Positions 44,435 through 59,538 of a stretch of DNA of 64,000 nt are shown piece by piece. Where the stretch lies: assembly GCF_000149955.1 (NCBI RefSeq), contig NC_030990.1, positions 4,701,482 through 4,765,481 of the forward strand. Direction: 5' to 3'. The first letter of the stretch is position 1, and each line of letters begins with the position of its first letter. The position numbers and the translations under genes were made by a program. The DNA comes from Fusarium oxysporum f. sp. lycopersici 4287. Lineage: Eukaryota > Ascomycota > Sordariomycetes > Hypocreales > Nectriaceae. The notes beneath the pieces were generated by a model. It was not told the DNA's origin. It worked only from the letters and a program-made list of their open reading frames with translations, and did no database searches.

Positions 44435-45337
44435 ATTGAATGTCTCAGGTTGAAGTGATACGGCAAAAACAGACAACGGACCTGTAACCCGAAAGACAGA
44501 GAAATGAGTGGACAATCAGCCCCTCTTAACATGACTCCTGATCAACAGCGTCTTTCCCCAGATCGTTTCCAGACCCTTGGGATGGGATGGGCAAAACCGG
44601 CGAATGACACCGGCGATTTTGACCCTCTTGGGAACTTCTCCGCATTCTGACCTTGCCATTCATCGTCTAGACTAGATAAATCAGGCTAGGAAACAGCTGA
44701 TGAACGGCTACTCCACACTTGATAGCGGCCCCAGCTGTTGATGGGGCTGCAAAAGTTCATGCAGGTTCAACAATCTCTGTCTCTGAGTGGATAAACACGG
44801 AACTGATGCGCAATTGTTCCGTTCATTTGTGTTGTACTTGTTTCTTGAAGAAATGTTTCTTTTGTACTGCTGTAGCTAAAAGGACACATCTATGCCAGCT
44901 TATTGATGAATGGGGCCTGACAACTGTAATGACTCAGGTCCAATTCCTTGAGCATGCATGTCAAAAGTCCAAACTCTAACTTCGTTACCCAACACGAGGG
45001 ACTTATTTTCGCTTGGAATTTCGGCTCCGAGTGCCTGGTTGGACCCTGATCAGATGATAGCACTAACCTCGCAGGCTAGAAAACGGCTCGAGATTGGCTC
45101 CGGCAAAGTTCGGTGGACTCTCCGATGCTAATCACTTCCATCCTTGTCTATCATGGTCGCGTGCACTCTGGGGACTAAGCTAGCTCGCCCCATGGGGGTC
45201 CGATAATAGTAACGTCGCGGGGAACACCGGCCCACAAGAGATACGGTATCGGGCTCAGATGGTAGATAATGCTACCTTGCCTCCCCTCTCTCATTCTGCA
45301 CGTCTCCAGTCAAACCTCGTCTCATCATCGCATCACA
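44435..45337. promoter_or_regulatory. Divergent promoter, secreted protein and lactose-permease-like gene
   Basis: A 903-bp spacer with several CGG/CCG elements and no recognisable gene; the last 60 bases are pyrimidine-rich before the permease ATG. Confidence 0.4.
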
Positions 45338-47045
45338 ATGGTTCAAGCACAGGCTTCACTTGCCCTCGACGACCAATTGGCCGCTGGCTGGTTTGGCTGG
45401 CTGACCAACAAGGGCATCCTCAAACTCAATGCGATTCTCTGTCTTTCGCTCATCTCCAGTTATGCTACTGGTTATGATGGAAGTAAGTGCTCAGCCTAAT
45501 CAATTGGTATCAGCTCACATTTACTCACCACTTTGTTAGGTATGATGAATGGATTGCAGAGCTTGGATACGTGGAAGGCATCCTTCAACAATCCCGATGC
45601 CAATAAACTCGCCATGTAAGTCTTGACCGTTGAGGCTTAAATCTTGGCACCTTGTCAAGTCTCTTGGCTCCATAACTAACCTAACCCACTTCAGCTTGAA
45701 CGCAATTCAGAACATCGGCCAACTCGCAGCCTTGCCATTTTGTGCCTGGTTCTGCGATAAATATGGTCGTCGCCCTGGCCTTGTTGTTGGAGCGACTATC
45801 ATGCTTCTCGGTGTTGGTCTTCAAGGTGGAGCCCGGAATACGGGAATGTTCATTGCTGCTAGAGGTATTCTCGGTTTCGGCTTGGCTCTGAACATTACAG
45901 CTGCGCCTGTTCTGATTATGGAGTTGGCGTATCCCACTCAACGAGCGCCTATGGTTTCTATCTACAACACTCTTTGGGGTCTTGGTGCTCTTTCTGCAGC
46001 TTGGATCACTTACGGCACCTTCAGAATCAACAGCGACTGGGCTTGGCGCATTCCTTCCATCCTTCAAGCATTATCCAGTTTCTTACAGCTTGGTCTATGC
46101 TTCCTCATCGACGAGTCCCCTCGATGGCTGGTAGCCCAAGAGCGCGAGCCTGAGGCCGAGAAGCTTCTTATCAAGTATCACGCCAACGGAGACAGCAGCA
46201 ATCCCGCAGTAGCTGTCGAGATGGAGGAGATACGAACTGCCATTCGCTTGGAGAACGACGCTATGAGTTCCACCAGCTACCTATCTTTCTTCAAGACCAA
46301 GGGTAATCGCCATCGTTTCTTCATCATTCTCGCAGTCGGCTTCTTTAGTCAATGGAGTGGCAATGGTCTGATTAGCTACTACTTGACTTTGATTCTCAAC
46401 TCGATTGGCTACCGATCTCAGGAGACACAGACACTCATCAATGCGTTACTGACCGTCTGGGGATTGTTCTGGGGTGTTGTGTTTTCCCTTCTCGTCAACC
46501 GCATCCCTCGCCGCGCCTTGTTCCTTTTCTCGACTCTTGGTTCTCTGGCAACCTATGTTGTCTGGACCGCCCTTGAGGCGACCTACGAGATGTCCACCGA
46601 CCTCAATGAAGACGGAACTGGAGGCCCAAGTGGCATCGCCAAGGGTGTTCTTGCCATGATCTTCCTCTTCAATGTCTTCTTCACAGCAGGTTGGGGTGTT
46701 CTCCAAGTCACTTATGTTGTTGAAATCCTTCCTTTCAACCTTCGTGCAAGAGGCCTTGTCTTGTACAACCTGTTCGTGGCCTGCGCTCTGATCTTCAACC
46801 AATACGCCAACCCAATTGGTGTCACGAACTCGGGCTGGAAGTATTACATTACTTACGATGTCTGGTTGGCTGTAGAGGCTCTTGTCGTCTACTTCCTGTT
46901 TGTTGAGACGCGTGGCCTGAGCCTGGAGGAGACAGCATTGGTGCTCGATGGTCCCGAGATGGGAGACAGACTGGTCGGAGAGGTTCTGAAGAACACGGAA
47001 AAGACTGTTCAAGTTATCGAGACTGAGAAGCGAGGGTCGATATAG
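45338..47045 (+). CDS. MFS lactose-permease-like sugar transporter
   Basis: Three exons: 45338-45482, 45540-45615, 45695-47045; 523 aa. Sugar porter marks: WFCDKYGRRPG after TM2, GLALNITAAPVLIMELAYP in TM4-5, IDESPRWLVAQERE, a helix with WSGNGLISYYL, and the end VETRGLSLEET. The Lac12/LacpA-like clade has this look (NGLQSLDTW near the start). It is immediately upstream of, and co-oriented with, an intracellular GH2 beta-galactosidase, the arrangement of lactose-utilisation pairs such as Aspergillus lacpA-bgaD and Kluyveromyces LAC12-LAC4. Import of lactose or plant galactosides is inferred from that context. Confidence 0.88.
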
Positions 47046-50761
<3,716 letters not shown>

Positions 50762-50835
50762 ATCAAGTAAATACATGGCACGTTCATCATAGAACCCTCT
50801 TGAGTCAAACTCTTCTATATTGATTATACTGTCTC

Positions 50836-51911
50836 CTATAGTCCTACTTCGGACAGCTTCCAAGTCGTTCTGCACGACATTGTAGCGTTCCTTGCTTCAA
50901 CATCAATGTCCAACGGTTCCCAAATATACCCAGACTTGTCCAGCTCATTCTTGCTCCATCTGTCGCCCATGTAAACGAATTTGCCAGCGGCCGTTCGAAA
51001 GACGAATGTGGTCTGGGAATTGCAAGTTTTACTGCCTGTTGGCGCAAAGGTTGCAGGTTTGGACCACGATCCCTTGAGGTCCTCGGTCGTTGTATATTGG
51101 TTGTTATTCTGAAAGCCTTTAGCGTATGAGACCTGAAAGATAGCGATGTGAACGTACCGTCGACCAACCAGTCAAGCGGCTCCCGAAGAAGTAATATACT
51201 CCATCAGTTTTCACAACAGCTGGTGCTTCCAGTGCTGACATGAATGAATATGGAATGGTAGCGGCCAAAGAATCAACCACTGTATAGTTGTCAGACAGCT
51301 GGAAGAAGTGGGTGCCTTCTCTTCTATCTTCAGCAACAAGGTAGGCAGTACTGTCATCATCAACAAAAAGGGTCATATCGCGAGCAATGTGGCCTTCTGG
51401 TCGCAGGCTGCCGAGGTACTCATAGTCTCCACAGGGTGTGTCAGACACGGCAACACCAGACCCGGCATCCCCATAATCCGAACTGTCAACGTGCATCCAC
51501 ATCACATATTTGCCAGTCTCCTCGTTGTATATAGCCTTTGGGCGCTCAATCACACGATCCGGCGCTAGATCTGGGTGAGGATTGGTGTTTGTCAGAAGAT
51601 TGTTCTGAAACTCCCACGAGAGTAGATCTTTGGAACTGTAACACTATTTATCCTTCAGTGAGCTACGCTGAGGGGCTGGCCTTTGGGACGATCAGGAACA
51701 TACTGCCACACTGTTGAATAGGTTGCCTCGAGGATTGCTGGTAGTTCTTGTCTTGTTCTCCCCAATGGGGTAGTAAGTGCCATTAACCTCAAGCAGACCA
51801 GCGCCATGGGCTTGTAGACTTCTCCCGTCGCTGTCATATAAAGGGGCTCCTGGACTGATGACGCCGTTTGAAGCTGCCGCCGTGGTGAATCAAAAAGAGA
51901 GCTGGAAGCAT
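50836..51911 (-). CDS. GH43 family (subfamily 24-like) glycosidase, shifted start
   Basis: Exons 51704-51889, 51158-51643 and 50836-51108 join in phase and give a beta-propeller enzyme: APLYDSDGRSLQAHGAGLLE, TYYPIGENKT, SSKDLLSWEF, KAIYNEETGKYVMWMH, MTLFVDDDSTAYLVA, SALEAPAVVKTDGVYYFFGS. This resembles GH43 exo-beta-1,3-galactanases. The upstream end is the problem: an ATG at 51911 starts MLPALFL, a good signal-peptide beginning, but it is one base out of frame with FTTAAASNGVI, which starts at 51889. Dropping base 51890 would join them. No intron fits. So this is either a frameshift mutation, a sequencing error or an undetected exon. The protein would be secreted and act on arabinogalactan side chains, by family knowledge. 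Confidence 0.72.
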
Positions 51912-52496
51912 GATATCAGCGTCTATTTTCTTGGCGATGGTGCTGCAGTGGTATTTCTCAAGAAAATCACTGCTTCTGGAAGATCAAACTTATGATGCGC
52001 TTTGCGTTATGCTTTTTAATATGTCTTGTTGCAATTAGGAGACCCATCTCAATCTTCACACTTGCCGAGACTTCATCCGAGTCCCGAGAGTCCGGAGCCA
52101 ATGCTATGTCACTGATTTTAGACTTCATCTATGACTTCTTGCTATTTCACTCTAAGGCTTACCCCACAATCCCCCAACGGAAATCCTCGTATTCAAAGTG
52201 TGGGGTACAGAACAAGTGCAGGGGCATCAAATATTTTCAGTTCGAACTTGCTTTGTTGGGTCAGCCACCTCATTAGCATCTCCGAGTCTTGAGAAAGTAA
52301 CCCGTTGTCGATTCGAAATATCTCGTAGCCTTTCCTTCAATTGTCGATTCCGGACTTAATGAGGTTAGCGAGATCAAAGGAGAACGCTACTTGAGTAATG
52401 CAATAGACATGCAATAGAGTAGCCCTGCATTGGAACCTCAGTGTGTTTGATCATCTTAGGTACTGCGAATCTAACTCATATTAGTCCAGAAGATAG

Positions 52497-52526
52497 TTAC
52501 CCAATTTCTCGTTACCCAATTTCTCG
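52497..52526. repeat. 15-bp tandem direct repeat
   Basis: TTACCCAATTTCTCG occurs twice head-to-tail without a spacer. Confidence 0.9.
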
Positions 52527-52935
52527 TAGGCGGTGTCTCTAGGGTTGAGGATCGACAAATGCCGATGACCTTGTTGAACAAGACTGAACTGAATTCCAAG
52601 CTCGGGTCCAGTTAGATAGTTAGTGCGATGCACACATTCCGAAAGGCCTTCGAGGATCGGGCATCGGGCTATATCCTATTTGAGCATAGACTACTTATAC
52701 AGCCAATTGGCCATCAGCCTCCTTAGTAACCTTCCCCATGGGGTTTGTCGCATTGACCCCTTTAAACATACGGGGAATTGGAGAGATGACCAATCGGTTC
52801 GAGTGAAGATTGAGGGTAAAGGCTAGAATTAATGCCTGTGCTGGTGTATGAAGGATAGGACACAGAAATGTGGGCATGAGGGAATGATTTAGAGGTGAGT
52901 TGTAAAAAGCGTTTACTGGTTTCATAGCATATGAT

Positions 52936-52942
52936 TATAAAA
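52936..52942 (+). promoter_or_regulatory. TATA box of GH5 gene
   Basis: TATAAAA, 68-74 bases before the ATG at 53010. Confidence 0.45.
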
Positions 52943-53009
52943 CAGGCTATTGCCCTACCTATGAATTCCTATCTCAACAACATTATCCAGCAAAACATTC
53001 TTTCTCATC

Positions 53010-54376
53010 ATGAAGCCTTTCAGTTATTTATCTACTGCTTTGGCCTTTGCCTCCCCTTTGTGGGCGACGCAGATACATCCTAGAGATGCATCGGATTGGC
53101 CCGACGGCCCCTTCAGCACCGATGGCCGCTGGGTCGTTGATGCCTCCGGACAACAAGTCCATTTTGCCGGCGTCAATTGGCCTGGAGCTGCCGAGGTCAT
53201 GATTCCAGAAGGTTTGCAATACCGCTCAGTTGAGCAGATTGTATCCCAGATAAAGAGTGTCGGCTTCAACGCTGTGCGCCTCACGTATGCCATCGAAATG
53301 GTTGATCAGATATACGACAACGACGGTAAAGATATCAGAATCGAGACCGCCTTTGTCAATGGCCTAGGATCTGAAAATGGAACCTTGGCTCTCGCAAAAG
53401 TGCTCAAGAATAATCCATCTTTCACCAATGAGACAACCCGACTTCAGGTACAGACACATTATCTGCTCTCGGATTATATTAACTGAAACCTAGGTATTTG
53501 ACGCAATTGCTGAAGAACTGGCCACACAGAACATCCATATCCTCCTAGATAACCACATTTCTAAAGCAAAGTGGTGTTGTTCCGGCTCAGACGGCAATAC
53601 CTGGTGGGGTGATAGCCAATTCAACGTCGCCAACTGGCTGCGCGGGTTAAGCTACATGGCAACTCATGTAAGTCAGTCCTACAATCAACAGTTCGATCGC
53701 TTATGCAGACAAGGGAAAACAATGGACCGGACTTGTCGCAATGTCACTTCGAAATGAGCTTCGGAACGTGGAAAACAACCCTGCCCTGCTCAAAACATAC
53801 AATTGGCAGACATGGTATAAATACGTGCAGCAGGGTGCCAAGGCCATCAACAATGCCAATGGCGACGTCCTGGTCTACCTTTCCGGCCTCGGCTACGACA
53901 CGTGGATCACTCCAGTCTTCACACAAACAGCACTGACACCTGGCAAGGAGGTCTTTGACAAAGCTGCCTTTGCAGGATTCTCTGACAAGCTTGTCCTCGA
54001 GATTCACAACTATGAAAAGACGGTTGGCAGCTGTGCAACTCTCAAGAGTCATCTCTACACCAAGGGATTCCAAGGTATGAACTCCACTGATGATGCGACG
54101 AAAGCCGTCTTTCCTGTACAGCTCACCGAGTGGGGCCACCTGATGGATGCCACGACCTGGCAGGGGGTCTACTCGACTTGCTTGAGGAGCTATGTCGGCT
54201 CCCTCAAGGCTAGTTGGTTTATGTGGGTGATTGCAGGAAGCTACTACACGCGTTATGGGAAGCCGGATAATGATGAACTATGGGGTTTGTTGAATCACAA
54301 CTGGACGGATTGGAGGAACCCTGATTTTGTAAAGTCGGGGCTGACCCCGTTTATCCGCCAGACTCTTAATAGTTAG
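53010..54376 (+). CDS. GH5 family secreted glycosidase, exon junction unresolved
   Basis: Signal peptide (YLSTALAFASPLWA), then exon 1 53010-53447 and exon 2 53494-53667 joined in phase: HFAGVNWPGAAEVM, VRLTYAIEMVD, IHILLDNHISKAKWCC. The last part, from about 53715, has the acid/base region VAMSLRNELRN, VLEIHNYEKT and the nucleophile region VQLTEWGHL, as in GH5 endoglucanase-like enzymes. The junction between them fails: the GTAAGT donor at 53668 and the only nearby CAG (ending 53708) would leave a 41-nt intron and the wrong frame. A small deletion, a sequencing error or an atypical intron could explain it. If intact, it would be an extracellular beta-glycanase of unknown specificity. Confidence 0.75.
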
Positions 54377-54427
54377 GTTATTGTATACGGAGTATTGGGT
54401 TTCATGATCTAATAATGTTAATAATTA

Positions 54428-55126
54428 TTACTCTTGAAGCCACTTGCCACCCTTTACTACTGGCCGCAGACTGTCATCGAACTCATAAACAATAGGTGTC
54501 CCCGTAGGGATATTCAGCTCGACAACCTCTTCATCCCCCAAGCAATCGATGATTTTAACCAGTGCACGAAGTGAATTCCCATGAGCCGCAACAAGCACAG
54601 TCTTGCCAGATCTCAAGTCAGGAATGATGCACTCCTTCCAATACGGTTCCACGCGTGCCACCACGTCTTCCAATGATTCTGTTCTTGGGGCTTGGATGGA
54701 TTGGTCCTGCAAGCGCGTATACTCGTTCTGTTTCTGGTAGGCGTCGTCAGACATTGGTGGCGGCTGAACATCGTACGAGCGCCGCCAGATCTTGACTTGC
54801 TCATCACCGTATTTCTCCGCCGTGGTCTTTTTATTGAGGCCTTGTAATGCGCCGTAGTGGCGCTCATTGAGTCTCCAGCTTTTCGTAACGGGAATCCAGT
54901 GACGGTCTGATGAGTCGAGTACAATATTGCCTGTCGTGATTGCACGTCGCAGTAGCGAGGTATGACTCAAGTCTGGTAGGTGATTGTGTCTCTTTAATAG
55001 CGCCCCAGCCTGAGTTGCTTCAGCGCAGCCGTTTTGAGTGATACCCACGTCTTCCCAGCCCGTGAAAAGGTTCTTTTCATTCCAGGTGCTCTGGCCATGT
55101 CGAAGAAGTATTAATTTAAAAGTCAT
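54428..55126 (-). CDS. Cofactor-dependent phosphoglycerate mutase
   Basis: Intronless, 232 aa from the ATG at 55126. The full dPGM signature is present: LILLRHGQSTWNEKNLFTGW, SLLRRAITTGNIVL, WRLNERHYGALQGLNKK, IWRRSYDVQPPPM, ESLEDVVARVEPYW, VLVAAHGNSLRALVKI and LNIPTGTPIVYEFDD, including both catalytic histidines. The enzyme interconverts 3- and 2-phosphoglycerate using 2,3-bisphosphoglycerate. Many filamentous ascomycetes rely on the unrelated cofactor-independent enzyme, so this may be an accessory copy; that cannot be checked here. It converges on the GH5 gene with about 50 bp between stops and has an AT-rich tract upstream. Confidence 0.93.
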   Translation of the reverse strand: MTFKLILLRHGQSTWNEKNLFTGWEDVGITQNGCAEATQAGALLKRHNHLPDLSHTSLLRRAITTGNIVLDSSDRHWIPVTKSWRLNERHYGALQGLNKKTTAEKYGDEQVKIWRRSYDVQPPPMSDDAYQKQNEYTRLQDQSIQAPRTESLEDVVARVEPYWKECIIPDLRSGKTVLVAAHGNSLRALVKIIDCLGDEEVVELNIPTGTPIVYEFDDSLRPVVKGGKWLQE

Positions 55127-56666
55127 TGTGATTTTGGTATTTGTTCGACTGGGAATCCTAAGTAAAGTAAACGCCGTTTTATAGACGCTTGCTCCTACCA
55201 TGGTAGGTGTTAACTGGCACCCTTGAGTGAACACCCGAGAGTTCCGAATAGCAAACTGGACGTCACGATTTCCTGAAGTCTGTAGAGGCAATTTGTCCAA
55301 TGGGAGATCACTCTGATGTCTGCATGGCTATATGGCTTACAGGCCGGGTGTATAGTTGGGTCTGGTGTTGGCACCGTTTGCCGCGCAAATATAACTTCAA
55401 AACCCCGCGCGTTTATGCCTTCCCATGTAAGAATCCTACTTTAAGCTTCCCTGTGAACACCCCTAATAAGATAATCTAGGCCATGAAAGCTTGTAGGCTA
55501 TTTTTATAGTAGGATAAAGAGATATAGTAAAGTCTTATCTCTTACTAATAAGTCACAGTAGGGGAATATTAGTATAATAACAGTAAGTGCATAAATAACC
55601 TTAAATATAACCTTTTTTACGCTTATGCCTTAATAAACCTAAATACATAATATTATTATATAATCGGCCTATTATAACATAAGCCGGTTTAAACTTATTA
55701 AAGAGACTTTTATTAAATTAATATTAAAGGATATAAAACTATTTTTTATTATAAGCTCTAAGAAGAATTTAATAAAAATCTTATAAAGTTTAATACCAAG
55801 ATCAGCTTAGAGCAGACCAAGACTACCTTCTCTTTCTAAGCGAGCTATGAAAAACTTTATCCTAGGAGTATTGAAGAAATTACAAGATAGTTCCAGGTAA
55901 TCTGGCATCTTGAATAAAGCTTAAGATTTCCTAGTAGGAATCAATGTGGCAGATAGGTAGCCTTTGCATGGGATGTTGGCTACGTAGTATTAGCTACAAA
56001 TAATAATTATGTTTTCTATACCGCTTCCCGTATCCTTCAAGTCATAGGTCTTGCGATGGACAGTTGGATTGATGGGACTCGGATTTGACTTAGGTATGGG
56101 CGCCGTTGACAGAGTGAGCTGGGTCTCTGGACTATAACACAAGATAGACAATCCTGCCTCGCCTGTGTACATTATCCAGGAGTTAGTTTGGGAAGAATAT
56201 AAAGTTATTTTTGCGTAGTGCCCAGCCATATTTGCCTTACAGTGGAGCTTCGGGCTTCACAGGCTACTAACTTTTTGAACTATGCTAATACCATTTGCGC
56301 TACTGAGCGGCTAATGGAAGTAACCTGGCTAGAATTTAACGGCATCGGTGCCGACGCCGACGCTACTATGCAGCGAAAGTTCAGCCCCGCTGCAACTATT
56401 CGCTCCAATTTGATGAATGCACAAGTGTGATGATGTGGATTGGGGAAGCTAAGGTAGGACTACTTCGGGCATAACTCCTCAGAATCATCGTCGGTGTAGT
56501 CCTGTGCCGCCTTTACCCCGCACGAATGTCTAGAGATAAGTGATTCGGCAGCACACCCGCTCCTGACGTCGGATTCCTGTCTTTGTTTACCCACGCACTT
56601 AAGATTTACACCTTGTCAAATTTCCCGAATTACTGACGGCCCTTGGCACCGCCTTCCGCTGTAGCG
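55127..56666. other. Intergenic with AT-rich relic
   Basis: About 1.5 kb without a recognisable gene. Its middle (55430-55960) is AT-rich and listed separately; short frames at 55990-56430 show no motif. Confidence 0.5.
55430..55960. other. AT-rich tract, possible decayed transposon
   Basis: Strongly AT-biased with abundant TA steps and no open frame, unlike flanking DNA. Consistent with an old repeat after repeat-induced mutation, but no protein trace or terminal repeats are visible. Confidence 0.4.
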
Positions 56667-59538
56667 ATGGACTCAGCAAGAGCCCCGGATTCAACGCCAC
56701 GTCCCTTCCGCCGACCCCGCGCGTAAGTCCTACATGAGATCCTGTGAAGCCTGTTCCATCCCGCTAAACTTCGTGGGCCTGTTTTCGCAGATGCAAGGGT
56801 TGTCGGACTGCGAAAGTACGATGTTCGGGGGGTGAGCCGTGCCAACGATGTGTAAGGCGGGGCGCCGAATGTATATTCGCTTCCGACAAGGACTTCGTCT
56901 CTGTCTCCGAGCGCTATCTACGCGACTTGCAGCAACGGTTATTCGAGAAAGAACACGGCATCTTGGCCGAAAGTGCGTCTGAGCCCAAGCAAGCTCCTGT
57001 TACATCACCCCAGGGACAGGTAGAGATCTCACGGTCCTCATGTGTGCAGGCGGCAGTTTCCATCACGAACCCAGCCTCCCCCATCCTCTCGCAGACTCAT
57101 ACCAGTACGAGAGATTTGCCTCAACGGATAACGAGACTATGCTCGTCGCCTTTGTTGCCATCTGCGCAAGCTAGAGTGGCATACAATAAACCTCAATTAG
57201 GTATGTTCAAGCCACAAGCTCAGCCTTCGACCATTTATAGCATGGATTACGATAACTTTAGCTAACTCGAGCCAACAGAACAGCAGCCCAGCAGTTTGAC
57301 AAATCCAAGACAACCAGTGACTTCATCTATTTCGCCCATCACTTCATCAATCACGCCCACGGCCCATAGCCATCCTGCTGAGGGCGAATCCCAGGACGGA
57401 GATCAAGTTCGACGTCCCAGAAATAGCCTCCTCGGTAGTGAATTCGCTTACGTCCATGATTCTCAATCATCTCTTTTCCGTATGTTCAGATCATCTACCA
57501 AATCTCTGTTCAGTGTTTCTTGCATCAGGAGATCTTGGCGCATTTCGAGCCTGATCGTCGCTAACAATGTACCCTCTTGGCTTTGTAGTGTTTCTTGGAC
57601 CTACTTCAACATGGACTTTCTGCCGACGGGTGTTTACCGTTCTAGAAAACGCTGCCGACAGTCCAGATGCACCTCTAGCTCCATTAAATTTGGATGGAAC
57701 GGCATTCGTCTTACAATGGCAATCTAAGCTTGAAGTGGATGCTGATGACTTGTTACGTTTGCCCCCTATGGATCATGCCCTCTTTCTATATAACACAGTC
57801 AAGTTTCGCCTTGGGGAGCTATTTTGCATCATTGATGAGCCCAGCTTCCTTGAAATCTTTTACCTTTTTCACAAGAATCCGCTAGGGACCGCGCAGGAAC
57901 ACCGTTTGTGGTTTATCGAGTACCTCCTCATACTTGCCTTAGGTAAGGCACTCACATCTGGTTATGGTAGTACCTCTCGCGCAAAAACGACTCTCAATGG
58001 ATCCTATCTTGCTGCGCGGGCCCTATCACTGTTGCCAGATATTGCAGTCCTCCAAAATAAACGCCCAGCGTTGTTGGCTATGAGAGTTTTGTCTTTATCA
58101 GCGCTGTATCTTCACGCTGTTGACATGCGTTCAGCAGCGTACCAATATGTCAGTGCGGATGTTTCTTCTACTCGATTTCTGAATTCCACAAGACTGACTT
58201 TATGATCTACTGCATTTGCAGATGGGCCAAGCATTTCGCCTAGCGCTACATGATGGTCTTCATCGCCGGATGCCAAAGGATGTTTGCCCTAAACTGGTAG
58301 CTGAATTCAGCAATACCTGGTGGGGTATCTACGTGCTCGACCAAGAGATCTCCGCAGGTCTAGGGTGCCCATCAACGTTGTCGCAAGACTACATTACCAC
58401 CTCAACTCCAGATTTACTGTCCTCCGATCATTTAGAAAAAGCACTCAGTCTACGAGTGCGTCTATCTCGACTCGTCTTAACTATAACCAGCTGTATGAGA
58501 ATACTATCAATCCCATCATAATTCCTCTGCATCTGATATTAATATAAGTTAGGTAGCTACAGCTTTGATCAAGAGTCAGTCTCGGATTTCGTGCGAGATA
58601 CGACATCAAATTTGCATAGCCTTGCCGAACTATCTAGAGACATTGACCAAACTATCTCCTTTTATAGGACTAGTGGTGGCGAACCGCCACAGATGTTTAT
58701 CAACATAAATCTATCTTATCACTATGTAAGCTGGAAGACAAGAACACCGTTCACGAGAAATTACCTGTTGACCACATGACGAACTACTTAGTGCATAGTA
58801 CTAGCGACCCGTCCACTTATAATATGGCTACTTACGCGAAATTTCTCTCCGGGAGTTGAACCCCAGTGGCTGACAGGACCTGGGGCTACTCTTATTGAGA
58901 AGTCCGGGCAATCAGCTGGAGCAATACTTTCGGCACTAGACGATCTTGCTCAAATTGATATAATAGGTATAGTTGGTTCTGATTCGTAGTCAGCTGACTA
59001 TTACTCTCGAGCTCAAGTTTATTAATAGTTGATTGTAGAAGCCTTTTTACCCTTCCATCTCGAATACGCGTTTTCTGCCGCCACATTGCTCACTATACTC
59101 TCAGCGTTCCTGCCATCACATATACAACAGTTTGAATGGCGTCAGTCAGTGGCTGTGATTTTCGAAGCTTTGATGTGCAAGGGAAGCGTAACAGTTGGGC
59201 TTCGCAGAACCGAATTGGAGCACCTTGAAACTCTTTTGGCCCCTCATCGGAATGAGGAGTCGGCCAGCGAGCGCTGCTATCTACCGACAGAACCCTCTAG
59301 TTTGAATCCATCAACACCGCATAGATCTTGGGGCGGACGAGCAAGCGGTGGCCAAGGCCAGGATGACCAGACGCCGGTTGGTAGCTGTCCAGATGATACG
59401 GGTCTGAGTACGGGTCTGAGTACTGGTCTGTGGGATTTTGCTGTTTCCCATGTTGGGTTGGAAGAAATACTTTCATTGGCTCGCGAATTTGAGAATGATG
59501 ACCCTATCCCTTGGCTATTGTCTCCTGATTTCGTTTAA
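56667..59538 (+). CDS. Zn2Cys6 transcription factor with fungal TF domain
   Basis: Eight exons join in phase: 56667-56722, 56791-57200, 57279-57479, 57589-58148, 58222-58492, 58553-58725, 58792-58971, 59029-59538; about 786 aa. The cluster spans the first intron: RACKGCRTAKVRCSGGEPC, then CVRRGAECIF, followed by the coiled coil SERYLRDLQQRL. The fungal TF domain shows FLGPTSTWTF, YMGQAFRLALHDGLHR, NTWWGIYVLDQEISAGLGCP and the late NLSYHYCIVLATRPL. The 109-nt intron before FLGPTSTW and the weak GTTGGT donor at 58972 are the least certain joints. A 12-bp tandem repeat gives STGLSTGL near the C-terminus. Target genes are unknown; it is 1.7 kb from the BVMO gene. Confidence 0.85.
59401..59430 (+). 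repeat. 12-bp coding tandem repeat
   Basis: GGTCTGAGTACG and GGTCTGAGTACT in tandem plus half a unit; in frame, it encodes repeated GLST in the regulator's C-terminal tail. Confidence 0.85.

Larger units (their letters stand above)
51912..53009. other. Intergenic, promoter of GH5 gene
   Basis: Nearly 1.1 kb without a recognisable gene. Holds the 15-bp direct repeat and the TATA box listed separately. Confidence 0.45.

Noticed and set aside
46066..46078. AAGCATTATCCAG inside the lactose-permease-like gene
   Set aside because: It lies in coding sequence (QALSSF) with no promoter context; treated as chance.
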